From positions 1 through 32,419 of the forward strand of contig NZ_JABUBU010000030.1 of assembly GCF_019834675.1 (NCBI RefSeq): 32,419 nucleotides of DNA. The letters are read 5' to 3'. Positions 6,109 to 14,170 of this stretch are shown in pieces (position 1 is the first letter of the stretch; the number at the start of each line of letters is the position of its first letter). The position numbers and the translations under genes were made by a program. Origin of the DNA: Rhodococcoides corynebacterioides (GTDB lineage Bacteria > Actinomycetota > Actinomycetes > Mycobacteriales > Mycobacteriaceae). Below the pieces are notes generated by a model that was not told where the DNA came from, did not search any database, and saw only the letters and a program-made list of their open reading frames with translations.

Positions 6109-7425
6109 GTGACCGAGCAAGCACTCGACGTCGACGGATCGACAGGAACGGAGCGGCCGATGTTCAGAACGGCGCAGCACCGTCGCAGCGAATCCGCGCG
6201 CAACTACGTCGACTTCTCCGTCGAGGACCCGTCGCTGGACACCCTGCTCTCGCTGGCGGCGACCACGCTGGGGTTCACGACCGCGATGGTCAACATCCTC
6301 GACGAGGACCTGCAATACACCGTCGCGCAGTACGGCGACAAGGGCCCGACGCTCATGACGCGGAGCACGGCCACCTGCGCGCTGGTGGTCGACGCCGGTC
6401 GGGCCGTCGCGATCGGCGACAGCCGGCGGGACGTCCTGTCCTCCGATCCGCTCGAAGCGGCCGCGGCGGCGAACCTGATCCGGCTCGACTACCGGTCCTA
6501 CGTCGCGGTGCCGCTGGTCGGTCGTGAGGGCCTGGTGATCGGCACGCTGTGCCTGGTCGACCCGGAGCCCCACCCCGCCGGTGACTACGTGATGTCCACG
6601 CTGTCCGACTTCGCGCGGGTGGTCGAGTCCCACCTCGACGCCATTCGCGGTCACGGACGGTCGGCGTGGGCGCCACGGGGACCGGGCGCAATTCTCGACC
6701 GGGGCGAGTTCGTGCCCTACTTCCAGCCCATCATCGATCTCGACACCGGGCGGGCCGTGGGCTTCGAGGCGCTCGCGCGTCTACTGCGGCCGGGGCCCAC
6801 CGGCACCGTCGTGGTCCCGCCGGACGAGTTCTTCGCCGCCGTCGTCGACACCGATCTGGAGATCGACGTCGACCACACCGTGCTCGAGGCGGCCCTGGCG
6901 TCGTTCCGCGGGTGGCTGGCGGACGCGCCGGACCTGGATCTGCACGTCAACCTGTGCGCGCGGCACCTGGGCGTCGCGGGCTCGGTGGACCAGCTCGACG
7001 CGATCGTGACGGCGTCGGAGGTTCCGGCGGAGCGGGTGGTGTTCGAGCTGACGGAGACGCGGTCCTACACCGACTCCGCGCGCTCGGTCGCGTTCGTCGA
7101 GGATCTGCGCCGGCGCGGCTTCCGCGTGGTGCTGGACGATCTGGGGACGGGCCACTCGAGCCTCGAACGCCTCGTCGACCTTCCCGTCGACGGCTTCAAG
7201 GTGGACAAGGCGCTCAGCCGGCGGATGGGATCGCCCGACGGCGACACCTTGGTGGGTGCCCTGATCGGCTTCGCCTCGGTGACCGACCGCAGTGTGGTGG
7301 TCGAGGGGATCGAGACAGAGGAACAGGCTCGATCCGCGCGGCACAACGGCTGCACGTTGGTCCAGGGTTTCCTCTACTCTCACGCTGTGCCTGCCGCCGG
7401 TGTGCGCGCGCTGGGTCTCTTCTGA
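6109..7425 (+). CDS. GAF-EAL cyclic di-GMP phosphodiesterase
   Basis: A 438-residue soluble protein with an N-terminal GAF sensor domain (about 35-180) and an EAL domain (about 200-437). The catalytic residues look complete: Glu220 in GFEALARL, Asn in LHVNLCARHL, Glu in FELTET, the Asp pair in VLDDLGTGHSS, Lys in GFKVDKAL, Glu in VVEGIETEEQ and Gln in LVQGFLYS. The expected reaction is hydrolysis of c-di-GMP to pGpG, gated by a ligand or redox state at the GAF domain. The GTG at 6109 is upstream of an ATG at 6160 that has a better ribosome binding site (GGAACGGAG), so the true protein may be 17 residues shorter. There is no linked cyclase in the gene or next to it. Confidence 0.92.
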   Translation: MTEQALDVDGSTGTERPMFRTAQHRRSESARNYVDFSVEDPSLDTLLSLAATTLGFTTAMVNILDEDLQYTVAQYGDKGPTLMTRSTATCALVVDAGRAVAIGDSRRDVLSSDPLEAAAAANLIRLDYRSYVAVPLVGREGLVIGTLCLVDPEPHPAGDYVMSTLSDFARVVESHLDAIRGHGRSAWAPRGPGAILDRGEFVPYFQPIIDLDTGRAVGFEALARLLRPGPTGTVVVPPDEFFAAVVDTDLEIDVDHTVLEAALASFRGWLADAPDLDLHVNLCARHLGVAGSVDQLDAIVTASEVPAERVVFELTETRSYTDSARSVAFVEDLRRRGFRVVLDDLGTGHSSLERLVDLPVDGFKVDKALSRRMGSPDGDTLVGALIGFASVTDRSVVVEGIETEEQARSARHNGCTLVQGFLYSHAVPAAGVRALGLF

Positions 7426-7599
7426 CCCTGCGGGCGGAGGGCATCGCACGGCTGAGCACAGCACGGCCATGCACAGCGCACGAACAAGACGTCAGCGGCT
7501 CGAGGAAACGTGGCTGCCGCGTGAACGGGCGTCACGGGCCGGGGTCGGACGAGAGATCGTGCGGTCGCCGGCCATGACGTCGACAGTCGGGAGTCGACG

Positions 7600-8238
7600 A
7601 TGAGAAATGCATACACCGCGCAGCTGGGCGATCTGAACGCCGATCTGTGCGATCTGGCCACGGGCGCCGAGGAGGCGATGCGGGAGGCCAGCCGCGCGCT
7701 CCTGACCGCCGATCTGCGGGCGGCCGAGGAGGTCATCGCCCGCGGCGAGTCGCTGGCGGTGCTCGGGGCGCACTGCGAGGACGAGGCCGTCAAGGTCCTG
7801 GCGTTGCAGGCGCCCGTGGCGGCCGATCTTCGGCGGGTGTTCTCGGCCGTGCGGATCAGCAGCGACCTCGCAAGAATGGTCGGCCTGTCCGTTCACGTGG
7901 CGGAGGCGGCGCGGCGCCGGTTTCCCGATCCGATCGTTCCCGAGGACCTGACGGAGCCATTCGAGGAAATGGCACGCCTGTGCCAGGAGATGTGCGCGCT
8001 GGTCGTCCAGGCGTTGCGGTCGAGCGAGCTCGACGACATCGAGGAGCTGGACCGCATGGACGATCGGGTGGACGAGCTCAAGTCGCTCGTCGTCGACCGC
8101 GTGGTCGCCGACGACGCCACGAATGTCGTCAATGCGGTCGATGTCGCGTTGTTGGGACGCTACTACGAGCGTTATGCCGACCAAATAGTGGACGTCGCGT
8201 CCAGAATCGTTTTCTTCGTCAGCGGGCGAAAGCACTGA
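7600..8238 (+). CDS. phoU: PhoU-family phosphate signalling protein
   Basis: A 212-residue all-helical protein with the duplicated three-helix PhoU architecture. Acidic metal-binding helices recur in each half: the CEDEAVKVLALQAPVAADLR repeat, and later DRMDDRVDELK with ERYADQIVDVASRIVFF, which matches the typical PhoU ending. PhoU links the Pst phosphate importer to the phosphate two-component system and lowers Pho gene expression when phosphate is sufficient. Neither pst genes nor the two-component genes are adjacent, so it is an isolated copy, as is common in actinobacteria. The ATG is preceded by GGGAG 6 nt upstream. The 174 nt before it contain no gene. Confidence 0.93.
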   Translation: MRNAYTAQLGDLNADLCDLATGAEEAMREASRALLTADLRAAEEVIARGESLAVLGAHCEDEAVKVLALQAPVAADLRRVFSAVRISSDLARMVGLSVHVAEAARRRFPDPIVPEDLTEPFEEMARLCQEMCALVVQALRSSELDDIEELDRMDDRVDELKSLVVDRVVADDATNVVNAVDVALLGRYYERYADQIVDVASRIVFFVSGRKH

Positions 8239-8312
8239 ATTGTGGCATCGAGTCATTCGATCGGTTGCTTTTGGTGATTTCGCACTGTGTGACCGTCGCC
8301 ACCGTGGTCCAC

Positions 8313-8342
8313 TGGGCACTGCTTGCGAACAGGCAATAAGGT
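8313..8342 (+). promoter_or_regulatory. Possible promoter of the sugar transferase gene
   Basis: TGGGCA and TAAGGT (TANNNT type) are 18 nt apart in the AT-richer 160-nt gap behind phoU. The start would lie near 8350, about 55 nt before the preferred GTG at 8406. Only pattern evidence. Confidence 0.35.
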
Positions 8343-8405
8343 AACGGACTGACGAGTCGGATCGATGAACCGGCCGTGCCCGTTCTCGGTTCGAAAGGCC
8401 CGCCC

Positions 8406-9947
8406 GTGTCTGCACCCAATTTCGCGGAGAGTGTTCCGCTCGGCGCGTCGCCGAATGCGGATTCGGCGTCCGTGCAGTCGGCGTCGTCGACGCGTTCTCG
8501 TCGCCCCCGCCGGGTGACGTCGCGTCGGGAATGGGAACAGGGCCTGGTGGACCGCGTCCGCCTCGTCGACACCGTGGTCGTCCTGCTGGCCGTCGCCGGC
8601 GCGCAGATGGTGCGCTTCGGCGCCCCGCACCTCGGCTCCATCGTCTCGATCGACTACACGCTCGTGTCCGTCCTGCTCGCCGCCACGTGGCTGACGTTCC
8701 TCTCGATCTTCCGCACCCGGTCCCCGCGGGTCCTGGGCAGCGGCGCCGAGGAGTACCGACGCATCCTGTCGGCCACCTTCCGCCTGTTCGGTCTCGTCGC
8801 CATCGTCTCGCTGCTCCTGCGTATCGAACTCGCCCGCGGCTACCTCGCCATCGCCCTGCCCTTCGGCCTGGCCGGCCTGCTCGTCTCGCGCTGGCTCTTC
8901 CGTCGTCACCTCGCCCGGCAGCGGCGCGAGGGCCGCTTCACGACGTCGGTGATCATCGTGGGCAGCCACGCCTCGGCTCTGTCGATGGCGCGGTCGTTCT
9001 CTCGCGACGCGTCGACGGGCTACGCCGTGGTGGGCGTCTGCCTCCCCCGGACCCAGAACGTGGTCGACGAGCAGATGTCCGTGGACGGGCTGTCCATCCC
9101 GATCCTGGGCGACGAGAACGACGTGCTGCAGGCGATCGAGGAGTCCGGCGCGGACACGGTCGCCGTCACCGCCACCGATCACATCGGACACGAGGGCATC
9201 CGCCGGATGGTGTGGGACCTCGAGAAGAAGAACGTCGACCTCGTGGTCGCGCCCGGCGTGGTCGACGTGGCGGGCCCGCGCCTGCACATGCGGCCGGTCG
9301 CCGGCCTCCCGCTGATCCACGTGGAGAAGCCGCAGTACAACGGCGCGAGCCGCTTCGGCAAGACCGCCTTCGACTTCGTCTTCGCCTGCGCGGCCCTGGT
9401 GGCCGTCCTGCCGCTCTTCCTGGTGGTGGCGGTGCTGGTCAAGGCCACCAGCCGCGGCCCGGTGTTCTACAAGTCCGAGCGCATGGGTCTCGACGGCACC
9501 CCCTTCCAGATGATCAAGTTCCGGTCGATGGTGCAGGACGCCGACGCTCGCATCGAGGATCTGCTGGCGCTGAACGACAGCGACGGCGGCGTGCTGTTCA
9601 AGATGCGGGAGGACCCGCGGGTGACGGCGGTCGGGCGGATCATGCGCCGGCTGAGCATCGACGAGCTCCCGCAGCTGTTCAACGTGTTGCGCCGCGAGAT
9701 GTCGATCGTCGGGCCGCGCCCGCCGCTGCGCCGCGAGGTCGAGACGTACGACGGCGACGTACGACGACGCCTGCTGGTCAAGCCCGGACTCACCGGCCTG
9801 TGGCAGGTCAGCGGTCGGTCGGATCTGTCCTGGGAGGAAGCCGTGCGTCTGGACCTGAGCTACGTCGAGAACTGGTCCATGACCGGCGACCTGCTCATCG
9901 TCCTCAAGACCATCAAGGCGGTCGCGTCGAGCGACGGGGCGTACTGA
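8406..9947 (+). CDS. Polyprenyl-phosphate sugar-1-phosphate transferase (exopolysaccharide initiation)
   Basis: A 513-residue membrane protein from the WbaP/CpsE-type family that starts surface-polysaccharide repeat units by moving a sugar phosphate to undecaprenyl phosphate. Four N-terminal membrane helices (about residues 40-175) precede a nucleotide-binding-like region (TSVIIVGSHASAL onward). A fifth hydrophobic segment then leads into the catalytic domain, with KSERMGLDGTPFQMIKFRSM, DELPQLFNVLRREMSIVGPR and VKPGLTGLWQVSGRSDLSW. I chose the GTG at 8406, with AAAGG 7 nt upstream; a GTG at 8376 would add 10 residues. No glycosyltransferases or Wzx/Wzy genes follow, so it is detached from a polysaccharide cluster. 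The precise sugar is not predictable. Confidence 0.93.
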   Translation: MSAPNFAESVPLGASPNADSASVQSASSTRSRRPRRVTSRREWEQGLVDRVRLVDTVVVLLAVAGAQMVRFGAPHLGSIVSIDYTLVSVLLAATWLTFLSIFRTRSPRVLGSGAEEYRRILSATFRLFGLVAIVSLLLRIELARGYLAIALPFGLAGLLVSRWLFRRHLARQRREGRFTTSVIIVGSHASALSMARSFSRDASTGYAVVGVCLPRTQNVVDEQMSVDGLSIPILGDENDVLQAIEESGADTVAVTATDHIGHEGIRRMVWDLEKKNVDLVVAPGVVDVAGPRLHMRPVAGLPLIHVEKPQYNGASRFGKTAFDFVFACAALVAVLPLFLVVAVLVKATSRGPVFYKSERMGLDGTPFQMIKFRSMVQDADARIEDLLALNDSDGGVLFKMREDPRVTAVGRIMRRLSIDELPQLFNVLRREMSIVGPRPPLRREVETYDGDVRRRLLVKPGLTGLWQVSGRSDLSWEEAVRLDLSYVENWSMTGDLLIVLKTIKAVASSDGAY

Positions 9948-10081
9948 CCTGGTCGGACGAGCCCGTCGGGTGGTCCTCAGCCGGCGCGGCGAGCACGGGT
10001 CCCGATTGAGACGACCGACCCCTGGGCACCCGGTCTGAGTCGACGAGAACGCGACGCGGACGAGACCTGGGGAGCACGGCT

Positions 10082-10762
10082 ATGGGGCGCACCGACGGGG
10101 CCCGCCACGTCGGCGTGCTGGCCGGGTTGTGCGGTCCCCTCGTCCGATTCACCGCCTGCGACGGCGCCGCGGTCTCCCTGATCAGCGACGCCGCGCACGA
10201 GGTGCTCTATGCCACCGACGAGGTGGCGTCGGCGCTCGACGATCTGCAGTTCGCCACCGGCCACGGCCCGTGTTTCGACGCCCTCCGCACCGGGTCGCCC
10301 GTGCTGGTCGACGACGTCGGCCGCGAGGCGGACCGGCGGTGGCCGGGATTCTCCGGCGACGCCACGCGCATCGGGGTGGGCAGCATCGTCGCCGTGCCGT
10401 TGACGCCGACACAGGCGCCCATCGGGGTGCTCGAGCTGCACCGCCGCGCTCCCGGGGCGCTCACTGCGCGGCAGCTCGACGCCGTCGCCGACTGCGCGGC
10501 GGACATCGCCGGCGCGCTGCTCGAGATGGTGGCCTGCAGCGAGTCGGGGGATCCCGGCTTCCCGCGGATGCGTCCGCACGTCGACATGGCGGTGGGCATG
10601 ATCATGGTGCAGCTGTCGGTGTCGCCGGAGGAGGCGCTCGCGCGCCTGCGTGCGGCGGCCTACGCGGCCCGACGGCCCGTCGAGGAGTTGGCCATCGACG
10701 TCACCGAACGCCGGGCGCGGTTCCATCGCGGTCCGGACACCGCCGACTCCACCGGCGGCTGA
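10082..10762 (+). CDS. GAF-ANTAR transcription antitermination regulator (copy 1)
   Basis: A 226-residue regulator. Residues about 10-150 form a GAF sensor (core LQFATGHGPCFDALRTG and VGSIVAVPLTPTQAPIGVLEL). Residues about 165-220 form an ANTAR domain (AVGMIMVQLSVSPEEALARL, then AYAARRPVEELAIDV). ANTAR domains bind paired hexaloop stem-loops in mRNA leaders and prevent termination; which leaders it reads is unknown. GGGGAG 9 nt before the ATG supports the start. A hemerythrin-like gene begins 44 nt downstream on the same strand, suggesting co-transcription. The Cys in GHGPCFD is common in this family and may be a redox or ligand site. Confidence 0.9.
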   Translation: MGRTDGARHVGVLAGLCGPLVRFTACDGAAVSLISDAAHEVLYATDEVASALDDLQFATGHGPCFDALRTGSPVLVDDVGREADRRWPGFSGDATRIGVGSIVAVPLTPTQAPIGVLELHRRAPGALTARQLDAVADCAADIAGALLEMVACSESGDPGFPRMRPHVDMAVGMIMVQLSVSPEEALARLRAAAYAARRPVEELAIDVTERRARFHRGPDTADSTGG

Positions 10763-10806
10763 GCCGACCACGTTTCGCCGGAATCGCCTCGGGTACCGCA
10801 GCCGCC

Positions 10807-11529
10807 ATGAACTCCATCGCCACCGCGTCCGAGCGGGAACTCGGCGGAGCAGCCAGTGTGTTGGTCCGTCAGCGCCGCGACCACGTCGACCTCGACCGCA
10901 TGCTCGAGAAACTCCCGCAGACGTCGGGACCGGGCCGCGACCAACTGCTGAACCGGTTGTCCCGCTTGGTCTTTCCCCACGCGTTCGCGGAAGAGTCGGT
11001 GCTGTGGCCGACCATTCGCCGCGTGCTGCCGGAGGGGGAGGCGCTCACGCTCGAGATCGAGCAGGAGCACCAGGAGATCAACGAGCTGTGGACGACGCTG
11101 GAGCGCACGCCCGACGCCGAGCGCGACCCGCTGCTCGCGCGGATCACCACGGTGCTCCGGGAGGACGTGCGCGACGAGGAGGACCGACTCTTTCCGATGC
11201 TGCGGGAACGTCTGGACGACACGCAGCTCCGTCGACTCGGCTACGCGTGGGAGGCGGTGCGCCGCACCGCCCCGACGCGCCCGCATCCCGTCGTCGCGCG
11301 GCGGCCGCCGGGCAACGCGCTCGCGGCGGTGCCGTTGACGGTGCTCGATCGCGCGCGGGACGTCGCCGACGCGGGGGCGCGCCGCGTGCCCAGCCGCACG
11401 GTGCGCCGGGGTCTCGCGTCCTCGTCGGCGGTGCTGGCGCGGGCCGCCGGCCTGGTGGAGAACCTGCCGCCGCTCACGCGCGGCGAGGACCCGTCTACGG
11501 CCCGATCACGCGCTGGTGGACGGTCATGA
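10807..11529 (+). CDS. Hemerythrin-like (HHE) domain protein
   Basis: A 240-residue protein with an N-terminal four-helix hemerythrin-like domain (about 15-150) and a basic, Ala/Arg-rich C-terminal part without an assigned domain. The diiron ligand positions visible are His26 (RDHVDLD), His58 with Glu62 (HAFAEE), His88 (QEHQEI) and Glu124/125. The last expected His of the DVRDEE helix is Asp120 here, so one ligand is missing and iron or oxygen binding may be altered. The ATG at 10807 gives the usual length before the first His. It follows the GAF-ANTAR gene by 44 nt and overlaps the 3' end of the opposite GAF-ANTAR gene by 35 nt. Confidence 0.85.
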   Translation: MNSIATASERELGGAASVLVRQRRDHVDLDRMLEKLPQTSGPGRDQLLNRLSRLVFPHAFAEESVLWPTIRRVLPEGEALTLEIEQEHQEINELWTTLERTPDAERDPLLARITTVLREDVRDEEDRLFPMLRERLDDTQLRRLGYAWEAVRRTAPTRPHPVVARRPPGNALAAVPLTVLDRARDVADAGARRVPSRTVRRGLASSSAVLARAAGLVENLPPLTRGEDPSTARSRAGGRS

Positions 11530-12307
11530 GCATGTTGCCCAGATCGTCGGCGAACGTCGTCGGCGCGGTGTCGAGGGTGGCGAGGTCGGCGACGAACTGT
11601 TCCGCCAGGTCGCGCACCTTCACGTTGGTGGTCTGAGACCGCCAGAGCAGCAGATCGAAGGCCTTGTCGGCCGAGACGCCCAGGGCCACCATGAGTGCAC
11701 CCTTGGCCTGCTCGATCGCGGCGCGCGATTCCATGGCGGCGGCGAAGCCGGCGGTGCGTCGTTCGGCCTGGTCGGCGCGGTGGTCGGCGGACAGAACCGA
11801 TTGCGCCGCATGGACGTACACCCGCAGCGCCTCCTCGTCCACGGTGTCGAAGTCGTGGCCGTGGTGGCCGTACAGGCTGAGCGCGCCGATGTAGTCGTCG
11901 CCGGCCGTGATGGGGGCGGACAGGAAGCTGGTCACGTCGACGCGATCGATGGCGCGTACGAAGGCGGGCCACCGTGTGGTCGCCCGGGCGAGATCGGCGC
12001 GCACCATGGTGCGCTCGACCGCGGCGTCGATGCAGGGGCCTTCGCCGTGCTCGTACTGGGCGGCGTCGATGGCGAGGACGAAGGCCTCGGTGCTGGCGGC
12101 CGTGACGGCGGCGCCGTCCCGCAGCACGGTCACCCCCGCCGCGTCCGCGCCCGGCACGGCCGTGACGACGCGCGTGCAGATGGAGGCGAGCTTGGCGTCC
12201 GTGGACTCGAAGGAGCGGACCACCGAGTCGAGATCGTCGAGCGCTTCGGCCAGCTTGGTGAGAATGTCGCTCGCCGAGGACGGATGCGGGACGGAGTCGG
12301 TGGTCAT
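11495..12307 (-). CDS. GAF-ANTAR transcription antitermination regulator (copy 2)
   Basis: A 270-residue protein. A short N-terminal helical stretch leads to a GAF domain at about 35-175 (QYEHGEGPCIDAAVERTM, SAPITAGDDYIGALSLY). An ANTAR domain at about 193-245 follows (AIEQAKGALMVALGVSADKA, FDLLLWRSQTTNVKVRDLAE). It is expected to bind leader RNA and relieve termination on a signal sensed by the GAF domain. The ATG has AAGGG 7 nt upstream. It is related to, but clearly diverged from, the GAF-ANTAR protein at 10082. The two genes point towards each other around the hemerythrin-like gene. The TetR gene lies upstream on the same strand, 76 nt away. Confidence 0.92.
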   Translation of the reverse strand: MTTDSVPHPSSASDILTKLAEALDDLDSVVRSFESTDAKLASICTRVVTAVPGADAAGVTVLRDGAAVTAASTEAFVLAIDAAQYEHGEGPCIDAAVERTMVRADLARATTRWPAFVRAIDRVDVTSFLSAPITAGDDYIGALSLYGHHGHDFDTVDEEALRVYVHAAQSVLSADHRADQAERRTAGFAAAMESRAAIEQAKGALMVALGVSADKAFDLLLWRSQTTNVKVRDLAEQFVADLATLDTAPTTFADDLGNMLMTVHQRVIGP

Positions 12308-12383
12308 CGAGAACCCTTCGTCGGCAGAGGACTCTGCATAGGAGCGAGGATTCGCATCAGAGGACGGCCGTGCCCGGACGACG

Positions 12384-13046
12384 TTACCCCGGCGCGCGGG
12401 TGGCGAGCCGGTTCAGCAGGTTCTCGAGCCCGGCGTCGAAGTCGGCGTCGCCGGGGTCGTCGGACAGATCGTCCTTGAGCCGCACCACCGTCGGGAACTC
12501 CGCGGGATCGAGGGAGTCCGGGTGCGCCGGGTCGTCGTCTCCGGCGCCGGCGACCTCGAGCAGCAGGTGGCCCAGCAGGAAGCTGGTGTAGGAGCGGTAG
12601 GCCGAGGCCGCGGACGGCGCGTCGAACCCGAACTCCACCAGGCTGGACAGGAAGTTCTCGAGCCACCGCACGCTCCGAAGCGGCGGCCGCACCCACGGCG
12701 CCGCGGACGGGCGGGTCGCGATGAGCGGGAACATCCGCGGATGGGTCAGCGCCATGCGGCGCACCCCGTGGGCCAGCCGGGTCAGGTAGGCGCGCCACCC
12801 GTCCGCCCCGCTCGCGAGAATCTGCGGATCGCTGTCGAGATCGTCGATCACCTGGTCGACGATGCCGTCGAGCAGCTCGTCCTTCCCGGAGAAATAGTGA
12901 TACAGCGCCATGGCCTCGACGCCGAGTGTGGCGCCGAGCCGTCGCATGGTCAGGTCACCCGCGCCGTGTCGATCGATGAACTCGATCCCGGCGCGGAGAA
13001 TCACCGTGCGCGTCAGCTGACCGCGCCCGGGCGTCGCCGATGACAC
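12384..13046 (-). CDS. TetR-family transcriptional regulator
   Basis: About 220 residues with an N-terminal TetR helix-turn-helix (LTRTVILRAGIEFIDRHGAG, TMRRLGATLGVEAMALYHYF, SGKDELLDGIVDQV). The C-terminal ligand domain is of the TetR_C class (region HPRMFPLIATRP to SAYRSYTSFLLGHLL). I prefer the GTG at 13046, 8 nt after AAAGGGG, over the farthest upstream GTG at 13082. The shorter form also frees a palindrome (13068-13080) between this gene and the divergent bluB. Local repression of itself and bluB is likely from the arrangement, but the ligand is unknown. Confidence 0.9.
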   Translation of the reverse strand: MSSATPGRGQLTRTVILRAGIEFIDRHGAGDLTMRRLGATLGVEAMALYHYFSGKDELLDGIVDQVIDDLDSDPQILASGADGWRAYLTRLAHGVRRMALTHPRMFPLIATRPSAAPWVRPPLRSVRWLENFLSSLVEFGFDAPSAASAYRSYTSFLLGHLLLEVAGAGDDDPAHPDSLDPAEFPTVVRLKDDLSDDPGDADFDAGLENLLNRLATRAPG

Positions 13047-13067
13047 CACCCTTGCCCCTTTGCTCGA

Positions 13068-13080
13068 GACGATTGTCGTC
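13068..13080. promoter_or_regulatory. Candidate TetR operator (GACGATTGTCGTC)
   Basis: A perfect 5+5 palindrome with a 3-nt centre lies 21 nt before the preferred TetR start and 31 nt before the bluB start, the only sizeable palindrome in this gap. This is the usual place for an operator of a divergent TetR/target pair. Binding itself is inference. Confidence 0.5.
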
Positions 13081-13111
13081 ACTGTATGCCCCGTCTGGCA
13101 CCGTGTCGGAC

Positions 13112-13729
13112 ATGGACGTGACGGAGGCGATCGCCCGACGCCGCGACGTGCGTCGTGAATTCACCGGCGACCTCGTGGACGACGACGTGCTGCGTCGGCT
13201 TCTCGGCGCCGCGCACCGGGCCCCGAGCGTCGGGAACACCCAGCCTTGGGACTTCGTCGTCGTGCGGGAACGGGCGACGTTGCGCCGGTTCGCCGAGCAC
13301 GTCGCGTCGTGCCGGGCGGACTTCGCGGCGTCGTTGCCGCCGGAGCGGGCCGCGACGTTCGACCCGATCCGCATCGAGGGCATCGAGACGAGCGGGACGG
13401 GCGTCGTCGTCACGTACGACGACGCGCGCGGCGGCGATCACGTCCTCGGCCGGGCGACGGTGCGGGACACCGGATTGCTGTCGGTGGCGTTGGCGATCGA
13501 GAACCTGTGGCTGGCCGCGACGGCGGAGGGGATCGGCGTGGGCTGGGTGTCGTTCTACGACGAGGCGTTCCTGAGCGAGCTGGTGGGTGTCGACGGCACG
13601 GGGGTGCGTCCGGTGGCCTGGCTGTGCGTCGGTCCGGTGACGGCGCTGCCGGACGTGCCGGATCTGGAGCGGTTCGGCTGGCGGTCCCGTCGTCCGCTGG
13701 ACGACGCCGTGCACTGGGAGCGTTGGTGA
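13112..13729 (+). CDS. bluB: 5,6-dimethylbenzimidazole synthase
   Basis: A 205-residue protein of the nitroreductase fold. BluB cleaves reduced FMN with oxygen to make 5,6-dimethylbenzimidazole, the lower ligand of vitamin B12. Characteristic stretches are ARRRDVRREFTG, the FMN-binding AAHRAPSVGNTQPWDFVVV, the central LSVALAIENLWLAATAEGIG followed by VGWVSFYDEAFLSELVGV, and the C-terminal DVPDLERFGWRSRRPL. These set BluB apart from general nitroreductases. The ATG at 13112 places the first motif at the usual distance. It is divergent from the TetR gene. A cobalamin riboswitch and uptake genes lie 8 kb away in the same window, so the organism invests in B12. Confidence 0.92.
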   Translation: MDVTEAIARRRDVRREFTGDLVDDDVLRRLLGAAHRAPSVGNTQPWDFVVVRERATLRRFAEHVASCRADFAASLPPERAATFDPIRIEGIETSGTGVVVTYDDARGGDHVLGRATVRDTGLLSVALAIENLWLAATAEGIGVGWVSFYDEAFLSELVGVDGTGVRPVAWLCVGPVTALPDVPDLERFGWRSRRPLDDAVHWERW

Positions 13730-13736
13730 CGCCCGC

Positions 13737-13805
13737 TCATTCGTGCGGCGGCCCGCCGGTCATTCGTGCGGCGGCCCGCCGGTCACTCGTGCGGCGGCTC
13801 GCCGG
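13737..13805. repeat. Three tandem 23-nt repeats at the arsR stop codon
   Basis: Units at 13737, 13760 and 13783 each start TCATTCGTGC or TCACTCGTGC and end in CGCCGG. The first two are identical and the third differs at two bases. The third unit encodes the last residues and TGA stop of the ArsR gene on the minus strand, so the tandem copies repeat the gene end, stop codon included, into the spacer before bluB's end. Length variation by slippage is expected. Confidence 0.9.
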
Positions 13806-14145
13806 TCACCACGTGGTCCGCGTGGTTGATGCCCTCCCGCACCAGCCGGGCGAGGTGCCCGTCGCGGATGCGGTAGACCACGCGTCGTCCCTCCCGACGC
13901 GTGTCGACCAGCCCGGTGAACCGGAGCTTGGCCAGGTGCTGGCTCACCGCGGTGCGGGACGCGCCGCAGGCGTCGACCAGGGCGGTCACGTCCGCCTCAC
14001 CCGCGGTGAGCGTCCAGAGAATGTGCAGCCGCGTGGGGTCGGCCAACATGCGAAAGGTGTTAGTGGCGGCGTCGAGTCGCGCCGTGTCGGGATCGACCGG
14101 GTGCACGAGCGAGGGCGTGCCGGTCGCACCGCGCTCTGCGGCCAT
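13783..14145 (-). CDS. ArsR-family winged-helix regulator
   Basis: A 120-residue ArsR/SmtB-type repressor. The sequence LADPTRLHILWTLTAGEADV followed by ACGASRTAVSQHLAKLRFTG and RREGRRVVYRI gives the full winged helix (about residues 32-100). The Cys in the recognition-helix region (DACGAS) is not the classical CxC metal box, so metal sensing is not assured. It is the second gene behind an MFS exporter, 25 nt after its stop on the same strand, and may control that exporter. Its last 23 nt are triplicated in tandem. Confidence 0.92.
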   Translation of the reverse strand: MAAERGATGTPSLVHPVDPDTARLDAATNTFRMLADPTRLHILWTLTAGEADVTALVDACGASRTAVSQHLAKLRFTGLVDTRREGRRVVYRIRDGHLARLVREGINHADHVVTGEPPHE

Positions 14146-14170
14146 CGCGTCACCACCCCGTTCGCTCCGG

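Noticed and set aside
7426..7599. Possible small gene or RNA between the GAF-EAL gene and phoU
   Set aside because: No open frame with a start signal and no convincing stem structure; nothing supportable seen.
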